Assembly (NCBI RefSeq): GCF_018691265.1 | Contig: NW_024881322.1 | Coordinates: 15,525,489-15,589,488 of the forward strand | DNA: 64,000 nucleotides | Origin: Tyto alba | Taxonomy: Eukaryota > Chordata > Aves > Strigiformes > Tytonidae | Direction: 5' to 3' | Shown here: piece by piece, positions 11,076 through 23,418 of the stretch | Position numbering within the stretch: the stretch's first letter is position 1 | Layout: each line of letters opens with the position of its first letter | Notes under the pieces: model-generated | The model's input: the letters and a program-made list of their open reading frames with translations, nothing else | Told to the model about the DNA's origin: nothing | Databases searched by the model: none | Position numbers and translations under genes: made by a program

Positions 11076-11536
11076 CATTTGGCCCAGAGTGGGAAGGGAC
11101 AGAGCCAAGCCAGCGCTGTGCCAGCAAAGATAATGGAGCCAGGGTGTGTGTATTCTGTTGTGCTGTTTTTTTTCCCAAGCCGTGGATAAACAGGAAAGCT
11201 CTTGCAAGCTATTTTTCTTCCTTCCTGCACACCCCCCCCCCAGCCTAAGCTTGCCCTTTTAATGAGTCACTGTTTTGTCATTTGAATAAATGGCCCCGCA
11301 GAATAAGAAACACCTCTGGGAAAGTCAATCTACTAAACGCTTCCACGGTTTGGGTGAGAGGGGGACTGTGTGGTCTGAAGAGCCTGAGCTAATGCAGGTT
11401 AGTAGGAGCTGAGCTGTCAGTGGGAGAGGAGCACATTGCTTCAGGCTGTGGCAGGATGGGACTTGATGGAGCATCCGTATCGGCTTCTGCTCTCGCTTCT
11501 CTTGCAGCTGGGATGGAAGGGAGGATGACAGCAATT

Positions 11537-11571
11537 AAAAAAAAGAAAAAAAAAAAAAAAAAAAAGAAAAA
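11537..11571 (+). repeat. A-rich homopolymer tract
   Basis: An A tract interrupted by two G over about 35 bases. No flanking target-site duplication or upstream retroposed body is evident, so I do not call a retroposon. Confidence 0.9.
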
Positions 11572-12567
11572 TTAGCAAAAGGCTGCCCATTTCGAAGTAG
11601 GCACAGGGACATCTGGATACTTAGGGAAGCTGTATGGGATTCCTAATCCCAGAGGCTTCACACCTCGATCCTTGTGCCACGGTGCTGTGACTTAAGTCTT
11701 ACACTCGGTGAGAGCTGGTTAATAAACCAAGGCCCAAACCAGTCACAGAAATGTGACCTGGGCAAGGCCGTTGGAGCCCTGTTGTGAAAAGCACCTCTAG
11801 CATCCCTCAGGTATGCGTTAGTCAGGTATTGCTCAGCCGACAACCACAGTTTAGAGAGGGTGGAGAGGCAAATGCCAGGGCTCCTTCCCGTCGTGGCCAG
11901 GTCAGGGTGACATGGGCAGCCGCCCTCCACTCGCCGCGCTCTGACGTGCCCATACACCATCTCTTGTGTCCTCTAGCCCAGGGAAAACCATGAGTGCAGC
12001 CCAGGCACAACTTTCAGCTACTGCCCTGTTGGTACTAGCGTTCGATCGTAACGCATGCTATCCCTTAGTCGAAGGTTCTCCTTGTTAACTAGTTCCTTTG
12101 ATTTTAAGAGCTCTTAATATTTGAGTTTACTGTTTAATTTACTTAAAATTTATGGATGGTCAGTAATGGTAGCAACCCAGAAAAGCATGGGGGTGTTATG
12201 TCTATTTTATTACCCCAAAAGCCCCAAATTGTGCCATTGGTACAGTCAGTCATCATCTCTCTCACTCCTGACCTGTTTCGCTGATGAGTTTTCTTCTTCA
12301 CTTCCCCTGGGGAACTTGAGCAGCGTGAGAAGTTGCAGCAGAGGAAGTATAAGTGTGTTTTTACAAAGAAACGGTGGCAGTCATTTCATGAGGACAGTAA
12401 GAGCTTTCTGCTCACCCACTTGTGTTTGCAACTTTCCTAAAATTGCAATTTATAACATTATTTTCCCCCCTCAAACTGAAAAAGCTGATTAATAATGCAG
12501 TTTCCCGTAAGATCTGTTTGGCCAGGAGAATGATCTGACACCAAGACCACATTACAGGAAGGAAATG

Positions 12568-12599
12568 AAAAAAAAAAAAAAAAAGAAAAAAAAAAAAAA
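12568..12599 (+). repeat. A-rich homopolymer tract
   Basis: A run of 32 bases that is all A except for one G near the middle. As with the tract about 1 kb to the left, there is no recognisable retroposed body in front of it. Confidence 0.9.
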
Positions 12600-15500
12600 G
12601 GTGGTAAATCTGAAGAGTGGATCAGATATAACAGGCTGTGACTCGCGGCATTTGTTTTTGCCTCTTTCAAAGTTGCGGCCAGGCAAAATTTGCTTTCTGT
12701 GATGAAATTCAGGGTAACTGAACACAAATGTCTGGCTGTGGGGGTTGCTGCTGGTAGTTTGTTGAGTAAAAGTGGGAAGATGCAGAGCTCTTGCGCCAGC
12801 AAGGAGGATCTGACCAAGGCTCAGGGGACCTGCCCAGCAAAGGGCAGAAATTAGAGGCTCTGCAACTCGCTGCCAGCGGATCTGAGGTTTGTTTGGGTCT
12901 CACGGTCTGCTCGCACCCGAGCGAGGGGGACGGAAAGTAAGAGTCGCTTCATGCAGCACGTGCTCTCGGCAGCAGAGAAGTGGTGATCCTGGGAAGAGCT
13001 GCTGCCCCGTGCAGCACGCCCGGCTGCTCCTGATGCACTGCCCCTGCCCACAGCCATCGCCCCTTGCTGCTCCCGGAGAGGCAGGGACGTAGGGGGCTGA
13101 GGTGCACCCAAGTTGTGCAGCCCTCACCGGCTCTGCAAAGCTCCTCGTTGCTGTAACAGGGAGAATATCTCCGTTGCTTGCTTTCGGTGGCAGCGGGAAG
13201 CCCGCAGGCTGGACCACCCCATCCCTAGTCCAGCCCTTGACGCTCTCCTCCCACTTGTTTCTCAGCTGTTTTCCCAAGCCAGGCCTATGACAGCACGTTG
13301 TGGGAAGAGGTTCAGAGCTACACGTTTTAACAAGCCTCTCAAGACCTTGCAAACCTTCTCTTTGATCCCACACTTCCCTGTTAGCTTCCAAAAGCAAGGA
13401 CAGAGCCCAGTACACCCCTCACAGCGGGGCTGGGGCTCCCCTTCCCCGCCATCACGGTCCCTTGCGGCATGGATGTCTGGATGTTGCATCCAAATCCTTG
13501 AGCATCCTTTGGCACGCAGCTGCTGCTGACTTCTGAATGACAACGCTGGAGATACTAATGGTGTCAGCTTGTGGAAGGCCCAAACCTAGCTTGGAGGTGG
13601 TGCCTGCGAGGACTCATCGCTGGGATTTCTGCCCTCTGGCCAACCGCGTTTGCTGCTCCCATCTGCTGCTCTGCTGAAGTGCCGTGGAGGGGGCTCGCTA
13701 GGGAAGGGAAGCAGAGCCATGCCCAGAGGTGTGCCTCCTCTCCTGAGCCTTTCTGAAAGTTACCTAGAGCCTGCAAAGCATAGAGGCTATTAAAGGGAAG
13801 GACCAAACCCCCTCGACTTCATTTGCCACAAAGGGGGGAACTGTAAGACAGCGCGTTTAGGAGAATCTTGCAGATACAACGTGCAATTGCCTCCTAAGAA
13901 GGGAAATGCACGTTGCTATCTGTGGCCGAGATCTCCCCTCAGAACCTGTTATACCACAAAAAAGTATGCAAGTCAACTGGTGGAAAAACAGATTTCTTCA
14001 CAGCCGGTAATTAAAAAAGCACAATTTCCAAGCTACACTATTCTGCAAAAACATCCTTTCCCCCATGCTATTTACAGCGGTAAGAAAGATTAAGTGGAGA
14101 TTAGCACACAAAAACACTGAGCCTACAGTTACCAAAAGAAGAGACATTAAATCATTTATAAGTAGTGTTCTCTAAAAAGAAATATCAAAGAGCAGAGCTT
14201 TCCAGTAAGGGTGATGTTCATTTTCTGCCTTGAAAATAGTAAGAAACGGTGGAGAAGGTAGTATTCAGCCTTGACTTTGAAACTAAGCAGGACTCGGGCA
14301 GTTAACAAGATTTAACAAACCCAGCGAGGTGGAAGACTCCCAGGGTCACATGTGAAATGGTGGGTTACTGCAACAATCAAGTCTGGTTTTAATTAGACTT
14401 TGTTTTCTCCACAGAGGAGCTTCTAAAAATAGGCTGGGCTTAAGAGATTCTCCCTTATTTCGGCAAATTCAGATTTTCTGTTTTGGCCCCTGAAATTCGT
14501 GTGTCAGAGGTTGGTCGCTGGCACCTCCAGCAAAGGCAGGTAGCGGTGTGAAGCAAGGGCAATTTCACCAAGCCACAAACATTCATTTTGTTTGCCTCAG
14601 ACCCGAAAGAGGGAGCTGGGGCTGCAGGTTCTTTGGGGAAGGCATTTCCTCCTCCCTCTTCTCCTTCTTTTCTTCCTCCTGGCACTACCAAGCTCCAGCA
14701 GCACCTCCAGCTTATGGGTACTATCGCAGACCAAACAGTAAACAATAATATTGGTCTGAAATCAGGGAGAAGCAACTTAATCCATGAAAACGTGGTGTGA
14801 TCACTGCTGGCTGTCTCAATTTTGGCCACTGCCTACCCACCTGGCCAAGACAATAGTACTGCTAGGCCACCAATACAAGCAGCTGGGAGACTGTAAACCA
14901 CTTTGAACCACTGTAATCCTGAGGTGCTGGCATGACACGCTAAATACATGTGGCAAAAGACTACTATTAAATTAAATTAAAATTTATCAATAGGCCTGGA
15001 CACAGACCTGAGCGTCTAACTTCAAGGCTGGAACTGTTGCTTAACCCTTTTGCAATGAAATTCTCCCTTGGTCTGGTGGGATTTGAGTCAGCCCCAGGTC
15101 CAGCTTTTCTGCAAGCCACCCAGGTAGTCGTGGAAAAGACAGATGAGGGTAATGTCAGGCAAACCACACACAAGCACAAGCACACACTTGGATTTCACAT
15201 TCTTGCTCTCTTGCCCATCCACTGATCTTCTAAGATCCATCAGGTGTCTGGGTGTGAGCCAATTTCTACACTAGTAACATGCCAGGACAACATTTTAGAG
15301 ACGGCTTCCTGACACTCACTGTCTACAAAACACCTTCCTCACCAGTACTGTCACCAAAGAGAGGACAGCACAGCTGAAGTGTTTTGACAGGATCACCGCT
15401 TCAGCATATTACTTTCCCCTTTTCCACAGAAATAGTCTCAACGTACTGTTTACCTCATTTCTGAGAAGCAACACAAATTGTTCTGGAGGGGACGCAAATG

Positions 15501-18500
15501 CCAGCGTGTTCAGAAATACTGACCTTTGCATGTCTGAGATGCCTTCACACAAAGCTCAGTAACTTGTAGAAAAGAAGTTTCACAGTCAAATGAAAAGTAG
15601 AAGTAATGCTCTTTTTTTTTTTTTTTTTTTCAGTGGTTCTTCTCTACATGCACCGAAAAGGCATATTTTGGCATTGAAGGAGGTCAAACACCCCTTCAGA
15701 CAGCTTTGAAATGGTCCCTTCAAGGGTTGCCCTGTGGATTGGTTCTTAGAAAGGTGTAACTTACCCTGGTTAAAATGCTTCGAAGGGACAACTCTATGTA
15801 TAAGGAAGATCACTGGCAAGCCAGGAAACCGTGATACATTTCTTCTCTGCCTTTGCTGCTAGCTAATTAACAAGGAAAGTGCAAGTAGCCCACAGAGTCA
15901 ATAAGGACTCTAAAGAGCCACCTCACTCTTGTAGCTCTATCGCATCTCCTGGGGCACACACTACAACGCAGGTGGCTTGCCCAGTTAGTGCAAAGCCTGA
16001 TGTGATACCTACAGGTATTTTAGTTTCATTTCCTTTTTCTCTTCTCTTGGGTGCTCTCATTTGCACATTTTCATGTATTTATATGTATCTTCCTGTATAT
16101 TCTGTACTCCACTGTCACAGTCTACTTCCTCATGTGCTCTTAAGCTAGTCTCATCTAGCAGGCCTGCCTGGACTGTGTTTCTTTTCCTCCTGCTTGCCTA
16201 CTCTCACCCCTCTACGTGCTCTCTTCCCCTGCAGACTATTGCAGCACCCCAGGGCCGGGCAGACAGAAATGGTGGGGCCACCATTCCCATTGTCCGAGGA
16301 GCCTTCTCCTGCCAGCCCTTAGCTTATCCCTCTGTGAAATGGAGTCTCTTTTCCCAACTGCAGGTAACGCAAGCAGGTGCCTAAATCCCTTTTTGTTTTT
16401 CTCCCGAGTTGCACAGATGCTACATCCTAGTTTGTTCAGTCTTTCTGAAGGCTAGGCTCCTGTGCCAACCACTTCAACAACCCACTCCAGATCATCCTCC
16501 AAGACAACTAGAGCTGCCCATGCTTTGTACTGAAATAGGAGGGATATCGCAAAAAAGAGGCACAACTAGGGCGTGTTCTTGGAGAAGCAGGATAATTATA
16601 CCTACAGTGTGACCCATTTTTGTTGTTATTGGAGCACGGCGTTATAGGTTAATGCCTAATAATCTGTCATTAACATCCCTAATTGTATGTTTCTGTAATT
16701 GGACACCACGGTGGGGGGGGGAAGGTGTGAATGTTCACCTTTTGTGTTTTAGAGGTGAATTGTAAAGGATTTAAAAGTAAGAATTCCTAAGTAGGGAAAA
16801 TGAAAAAGTTGTATCCAAGGTACAAGAAGAAAAGACCAGTGGTGTTTACGGTTTTAACAGTGAGTGGTTTACCTGAGAAAGCTGTAGGACAGCTTCTTGG
16901 CTTCCTTCCTGCTGGGAGTGAGGTCACGAGCGCTGCAATTCAGTGTTCAAAGAATTACTCCATGCTGTACCTGTGCCTCCCCCACAGCCTGCGTCACAGC
17001 TCCGCTTCCAAATGGGCACCTTAAAACAAACGAATCCCATAAAGAAATAGCAAATATAGTCCTCTGACTGTCTCGTGCTGTCAGGATGAGAGGAAATAAT
17101 ATTCTATGCTTAGCAGGAGCTTAGCAGAAGTGGACTGTCAAGCCAGCGAGGTTTTCGTAGGTTGATGTGTATTTTCTGTATGTAATTTCATAGAATAGGT
17201 TCACTGAATCTGCAAGGTAAGTGATCAGTGAAGAGTACCAAACCATTTCTCATGGAAAGATCAAAGAGCTTGCAATGCTTTCTATGCAGTGGTAACTACT
17301 TACCTTCCATGCCAGTCTGTGGCCATTTAGCTGTGTCCAATATATTAATTATGCCAAAGACACTTGCAAGTTCTCAAAGCCAAAACCAATGATGTATCAA
17401 GCTTTAAGTCAACTTACTAAATCCTGAGACAGACGAAAACCATTGAGAAACATAAGGAGTCTGTAATAACCTTTTTGGCAAACAGGCCAAATTTTACCTT
17501 GTAAAGAGAAAAGAAAATGGTCACAGAAGTTCTCGGGGTACTGCAGATGTCATTGGGCTAGGAGTTGTACGTGGCTACATTAAAAGGTAGTACCTGCCTG
17601 GCAGCTTACAGTCTCTAACTCCAATCCTGATAAGGCTTATGCCTGTCTGCAGTCGTACTAACTTCAATAATACGATCCACATGCATGCACTGAATAGGCA
17701 TGCAGTGGTGACCTAAAGGAACTGAATGCCCGGGGAGGCTGTCACAGGGAAAAAATGTTTAAGGCAGGAACACAGTGGAAATCATATGATGCTTGTTCCC
17801 TTGTTAATGTGTCTGCTTCTAGAAATGAGGGGGTAAAAGATGGGATCTACTCTGATGCGATCAGCATGAAGCCCAATTTACAAAGCCCTTAAAAATATCA
17901 GTGGAGACGGGAAGGTTTGCAGCCCTAAGGGCAAACATCTTGCCGATATAATACCTTTTATTATATAGTATTATGGCAATACATACTTTTGGCACTTCGC
18001 AAACACCTTGCTCTTATTCATACTTCCTACTGAAAATCAAAATAAATAAAATGCTGCCCTAAATCCCCCCAGATTCTCAGATGTGGTAGGTTTATTTCAG
18101 GTGCCCATCTTTACACCCTCCCCAGAAGGGCCTCTCCTTCAGAAAATGCGGACCCTTTGAAACACATCAGATCAACACTTAAAGCCTCAGGCTTAGAGGA
18201 AAATTAATTACTTTCGAACATCTTGGACACCTGGATTGTTTCCAGAAGTTGGTCCCTGCCCATATGAGCAGAACTGGTTCAGTATCAGCTAAATCTGTTA
18301 ACACAAATTAAGATCAGGGGAAAAAATAACCTCAAAGACTCGTGACTTTTTAATAAGCCTTGAACACCAAAACCAGCACAAGACCAACTGGGATTCTGAC
18401 CTAGAAACATTCTATTCTCAGAAAGACAAAGAGGGGAAAAAAAGCTATGATGGGAACCATTAAAAAAAAAAAGAGAAACTCCCATAATACTTGAAGGTTT

Positions 18501-21088
18501 CTGTGCAGACAGATCCAGCTTGTTGACTTGTGCACAGAGCTGTGCAGGACGGGGATGGAGAGAGCAAAAGGGCGAAGGAAGTGGTGGAACCTGCCACACC
18601 ATTTGCACGTGCAGCATCCATAGTCAGACCTTTAACTTGATCTGAGTTGTAGCTACTGGTTTATCCATCCACCCCTGGAAAAAGGACAAGATATGCTGGA
18701 TGCTCACAAGACAGCTGGATGTGAATCAGCTTCTCTTCCAAAAATGAGTCAGGACAAGAGGAATTTCAGAGAGCAGCTGACTGCAATCCATATTTTCCCC
18801 CTCAGAATATGTGTGGGAAAAGATTGGAGGGAAAAAATATCTGTTTAATGCTTTAAATTATATTTCTATTTTATTCACTAAATCTTAAGTCTTTCTATAG
18901 CTCCCGTTAGGGAAGCCAGGGATTTTTTTTTCATTTTGCAGAACTGTGGCAGAAAAACATGGAACAACTCCACAGGAGCTTGTGCCAGGTCAGGCACTTG
19001 GTCTCCAGAGACCCGGGCTGTGTCCCTGCCCATGCACCATCCCCTCTCTTAGGCTAAAACATACCAGCCTAGACAGGTTCAGCACAACTCCAGGGCTGTT
19101 TCCTACGGTGAACCCACCTTTAGGGATATGGGGACAAGCTTTTCCTATGGAGCTACAGCATAGGGTTTTGCCCAACATGGAGGCATGACAGTCCAAGAGC
19201 CAGACAAAAGCACAAACCACACTTTTATGGACTGTTGACGAGTGAGATTTTTCCAAATGTTGGGTGCTTTGTGTAGGCTCCACAGGAGATAGCTTTATAG
19301 GATCACTGTTTCCTAAAAGTGTTGGGGTCTCTGAAAATTAGACTGCTTGATCTGGCATTTTCAAGACACCCCCTCACTAGGAGCTTTCAAAGGAGGCTGC
19401 TAACAACATACATTATTTCCTCATAAATTTATTGCTACTGTAATCTTCAAATACTTGTTTGTGGGGTTTGCTGATCAAAGCTAGATTACCAAGGGCTAAA
19501 TACAATGAAATTTGACAAATGTGGCATCCATGAGACACACAGGTGTGTGCCTTAGAAAAGGCAACAGGAGCAGTTAGCGGGGAATCACTGCTGCTCATGA
19601 TGCTGGCAGGTATCCATGCCCACAGACTTCTTAAATTGAAGGCTGCAGAGGAAAGATTTTGCCTATGACCACAACACACACATTTTTCTGTTTGCCTTTG
19701 TTTTCTTTTCTCATCGCATGCTTCTCAGCTCTCTGTGGGAATTAGGAAGAGTGATAAAGAGATACCATCACTTTTATACAGTGTTATTCCCAGGGACCTC
19801 TGCTTAGGTAGAAAAAGCCTCTACTCAGTGTTACTTCCAATTTATCTGTGGCTTTTGCAGTTCATAGGACACCGGTGCAGGTAAAGCAGAAGACAGTGCT
19901 CCCAGGTTTCACAAGCAGCTCAGGGACTGACTCACTGTATCACTGTGGCTAAAACCATAAACTTTGGGTGTCTCAATTCACACGTGTAAAAATAAGTGAC
20001 TAAACACTTCCTGGTTCCTACTTCGCTGGGAGATAGTGACATTTAATGGCTGCAAAATGCTCTGGCAGCCTAAGATGTCATTTTACTTAGGTATGAAATT
20101 GCCCATGTGCAGTACACGCCTGTTAAGAGGCACTACAATGTGTTCCAGAAACAAACAAACAAAAAAAAGTATTTTGCAGCCTGGCACAGGGCATGTTGTA
20201 GGACCAGAAGCATAATTACAGCAGCCACAGTTGGCACTTATTAGAAAATTAAAGAAGCTGTTAACAGGTCATTAATAATCTGTGACTACCTGCCTTAATA
20301 GTATTCTTCAGTCAACAGGCATGAGTGTGAGGGGGTGGAGGAAATGGTCACACCTTCTTCTAAGTCACCGTAGAGGGCCGATACCCTTCTTTTTCATCCC
20401 TCTGTAATCTGTTTACTTTCCGCGTCTCTCCCGCCTGGCTCTTCCCTCTCTGCCAGCTCTCGCACCCAAGGACCACAAGGCTCTGGGCCAGGGCAGCCGG
20501 CAGCCGCACCTGCAACGGCCGGTCCCGGGGGAAAGCCAGCCCCGTGCTTCAGCCCAGCCTGCTCCCTGTTTCCCTCCTCTTCCCAGCTGCCTCCAGACAC
20601 CTCTCCTGAGTGTGTGCTCCTGCTTTTGAAGATCGGTTTGGCTGCCAGTGACCCCTGCCCATTTACAACACACTAGGATTTGCTCTCTCGTGTCTTGCTC
20701 TCTCACATCTTGCTCCTCGCCTTCTGTGTGTAGGCAGACGGTTGGAGGAGGGGAGAAAAGCAACTTGCTTCCCCGTTTCTTCAGACAAACACACGCTCTC
20801 TAGAGCAGACAGATGCCTTAAAGTCAGATCCAGGACATCAATTCATCTTCGGGGTTCAGCTGTAGTGTATAAAGCATTTGCTGGCTCTGCTCTAATGCTT
20901 TTTGACACTGTCAGGCCCCCTTCAGTGAACTACTGCCTTGTAACCAACTTGACAGCAAGTATTGTTCTACGTTTATTAATACCGTACGTGCCATCTTCAA
21001 ACTGACATGTTCCAAGGCCAGGCATCAGCTGTGCTCAGCGCTGGCTTCAAAAAAAAATATTCAGACAACAACAGAGACCTCCTGCTGC

Positions 21089-21107
21089 TAATAAATAAAT
21101 AAATAAA
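21089..21107 (+). repeat. (TAAA)n microsatellite
   Basis: About four tandem TAAA/AAAT units. A short simple repeat with no associated feature. Confidence 0.8.
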
Positions 21108-23051
21108 CCGAAAACATGCCTTTACCATGCTGCTGCCACACCTTTTTACCCTTTCAATCTCAATTTTGCAATATTTTTTTCTTTTCCTTGGTGTCTTAAA
21201 ATTTGAAGTACCCACTTCCCTGCACCCTTCCCTTTTTGGCTTCTATAGGAAAGGACTTCCCCCCAGCCCCGAGTCTGAATTTATTCCTTTCTTTCTCTTT
21301 TGGATGCAAACCTAAATTCCAGAAACTTGAATCTACATAAAAGTTAATTAACTACAGGAACTGTTTTTCCTCTTCTTTTTATTTTGATGTTTTTGGAATA
21401 CAGATGGGGATTTTTACTATAGCCACTGTAATTTTCTATTATTTTTAAAATGTTCAGCTTAATGCGTTATGTTTACTTAGTCAATAAGCTGATGATGCCC
21501 ATGACAGGACCAGAAGTGTTTGGTTAGCAGTAGGGAGGAAAAAAAATCAATAACTCCAAGCATTTGGCAGCTTTGTGGGCAGGAAATCATTTGTATTCTC
21601 TGGTTTAAATCAATGACCTTCTTTTCTTTGCTGTTCCAACAGGAAATTATAAACTCTGTGAACACTATTTGCATAGTGCCTTCTGCAATACACTTGTATA
21701 CCCTGGGCAAAACAGTATGTTAACCCCTGCGGTGCTTCTCTGAGGTCTCCATTAGAGAAACCTGGGCACTTCAGCACAGAGCTTTTCAGCTGCAGGCACT
21801 TGTATTTATTAGAAGCAGAGGCAGAACAGAGCAAGCTGTGAAAAGAGCTCCTTCTCCACTTCCATCGGCACCGTTGAGAGAGGAGGGCGTTACTATTTGA
21901 TAACAGGGTTGTCTGCTGAGGAGTATGAAAAAATGACTTCTTTGTAACTTGGCAAGATGTTGTATTTTCCGGATGACAGACAGAAACTTGCTACTTCTAC
22001 ATTAAAGCTGCAATTGCACTTTCGTCTCTTGCTTATCAGCGTTGCCCTAATTTGCCAGGTATGGTTTGAAAGTGCTGTGCCTTTGCTTGAACTCAGCTTA
22101 GCATTACAGAGTTCATGCTTCTGAAAGTTTCAGCCTCCTCTAACCTGCCCTTTTGCTAAATGCACTTAAGGAAGAAAAAGAAATTGCTACCCTGTCTTGC
22201 CATGCTGAAGGGGAAGCTGTTCTGGGAAGGTGATGTTCTCGGAAAAGGCAGTGTTGAGCCTGGCACTGAACTTGCCTTCTAACATTTCCTGCTGCCCACC
22301 ACTGCATTAAGTCCAGCTCAGCTCTCTTAGCATGTAGGAGAGCTGCCATTCAAGACGACAAGCGAGTCACAGGAGATGGAGGAGGTGTGTGATCCTTTCT
22401 TCTATGTTTCCCCCAATGTAATCACGGAGCTAAGTGTTGAGGGCTTGCACTGTAAAGCTCCTGGACCTAAGCACCCCTAGATGTGCTCATCATCATCCTG
22501 GGCAGGAGAATGACACGGTAAATGAGTCTGAAAACCATGATTATAGCCCCAGAAACAACCAAGGCCTCAGTAGTCTGCACTGAAATTAAACGTCATAAAA
22601 ATTCAGGCATCCAGATTTCTCTGCTTTGCTTTTGTACATGGTAACTCCTTTCACAGTAGTTCTCAGCAGCCCTCCTGTGCTCCCAGTGCCACGGGCACAA
22701 AGCTGTAGTCATCAGGTGATATTTGAAGTATATTTATTAGTTATGTCACAGCTCTCCCTCCCTGAAACAAAAAGGATAGGAATGTTACTTGGAGTGACTA
22801 AAGTGGAAGTAGTATCTAATGCTTGCACTCCTGCTTTGTTTCCATTAATTTGCCAGATGTAAGGTTGCCCATCCTGTGCTCACAGCCATTTCATTCCTTC
22901 CCACTGCAAACTCCACATGCTTGTTGGGGTTGCTTCCAGAGCTCCTCACTGTTGGAGCACCCTTTGCACTTGTAAAATTTGCTGTTCCTGACTGAAGGGA
23001 GCCACCAAGAAAATGAGTTACCTTACTTTCTCACTGACAAGAGACCAAAGC

Positions 23052-23418
23052 AGCATCACAGTATGACAGAAGGGTTGAGGTCAGAATGCACCTCTGAAAG
23101 TTGCTTTGTCCAAGACCCTGCTCAAATGGGGTTGCCTACAGGACAGTGTCCACGTGGCTTTTGAGTATCTCCAAGAACAGAGACTCCACAACCTCCCTGG
23201 GCAACCTGTGCTACCACTTCGTCATCCTCACAGTGAAGAAGTGTTTCCTGATGTCCAGACTGCACCTCCTGTGTTTCGGTGTGTGTCCATTGCCTCTGGT
23301 CCTGTCACTGGGCACCACTGGAAAGAGCCTGGCCCCCTCTTCTTCACTCACTCCCTTCAAGTATTTACATACATTGCTGAGATCCCCCTTGAGCCTTCTC
23401 TACTCTGAACAGTCCCAG
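23052..23418 (-). mobile_element. CR1 LINE fragment, 5'-truncated
   Basis: This segment matches the 3' part of the avian/reptilian CR1 non-LTR retroposon, inserted on the minus strand. In plus orientation the diagnostic order is the tail-proximal TCACAGTATGACAG and GGTTGAGGTCAGAATG, then CCAAGACCCTGCTCAAATGG, then GACTCCACAACCTCCCTGGGCAACCTG, abbreviated here as the block at 23180-23206, then GTGAAGAAGTGTTTCCTGATG, and GTCCTGTCACTGGGCACCACT. The element's 3' end is at the low-coordinate side and the 5' side is truncated near 23418, as usual for CR1. Many small indels and substitutions make it an old, inactive copy. The two frames of 100-110 codons over it are by-products. Confidence 0.9.

Larger units (their letters stand above)
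11076..23051. other. Non-coding stretch, nothing gene-like recognised
   Basis: The base composition falls from GC-rich to AT-richer at about 13.8-14 kb. Homopolymer A tracts lie at 11537-11571 and 12568-12599 and a T tract at 15613-15630. A GC-rich patch with about ten CpG lies at 20410-20590. A possible, very decayed MIR-like stretch lies at about 19950-20095. The open frames seen are short or low-complexity. Confidence 0.6.

Noticed and set aside
11537..12599. Retroposon insertions suggested by long A tracts
   Set aside because: No retroposed body, target-site duplication or poly(A) signal is seen in front of the tracts.
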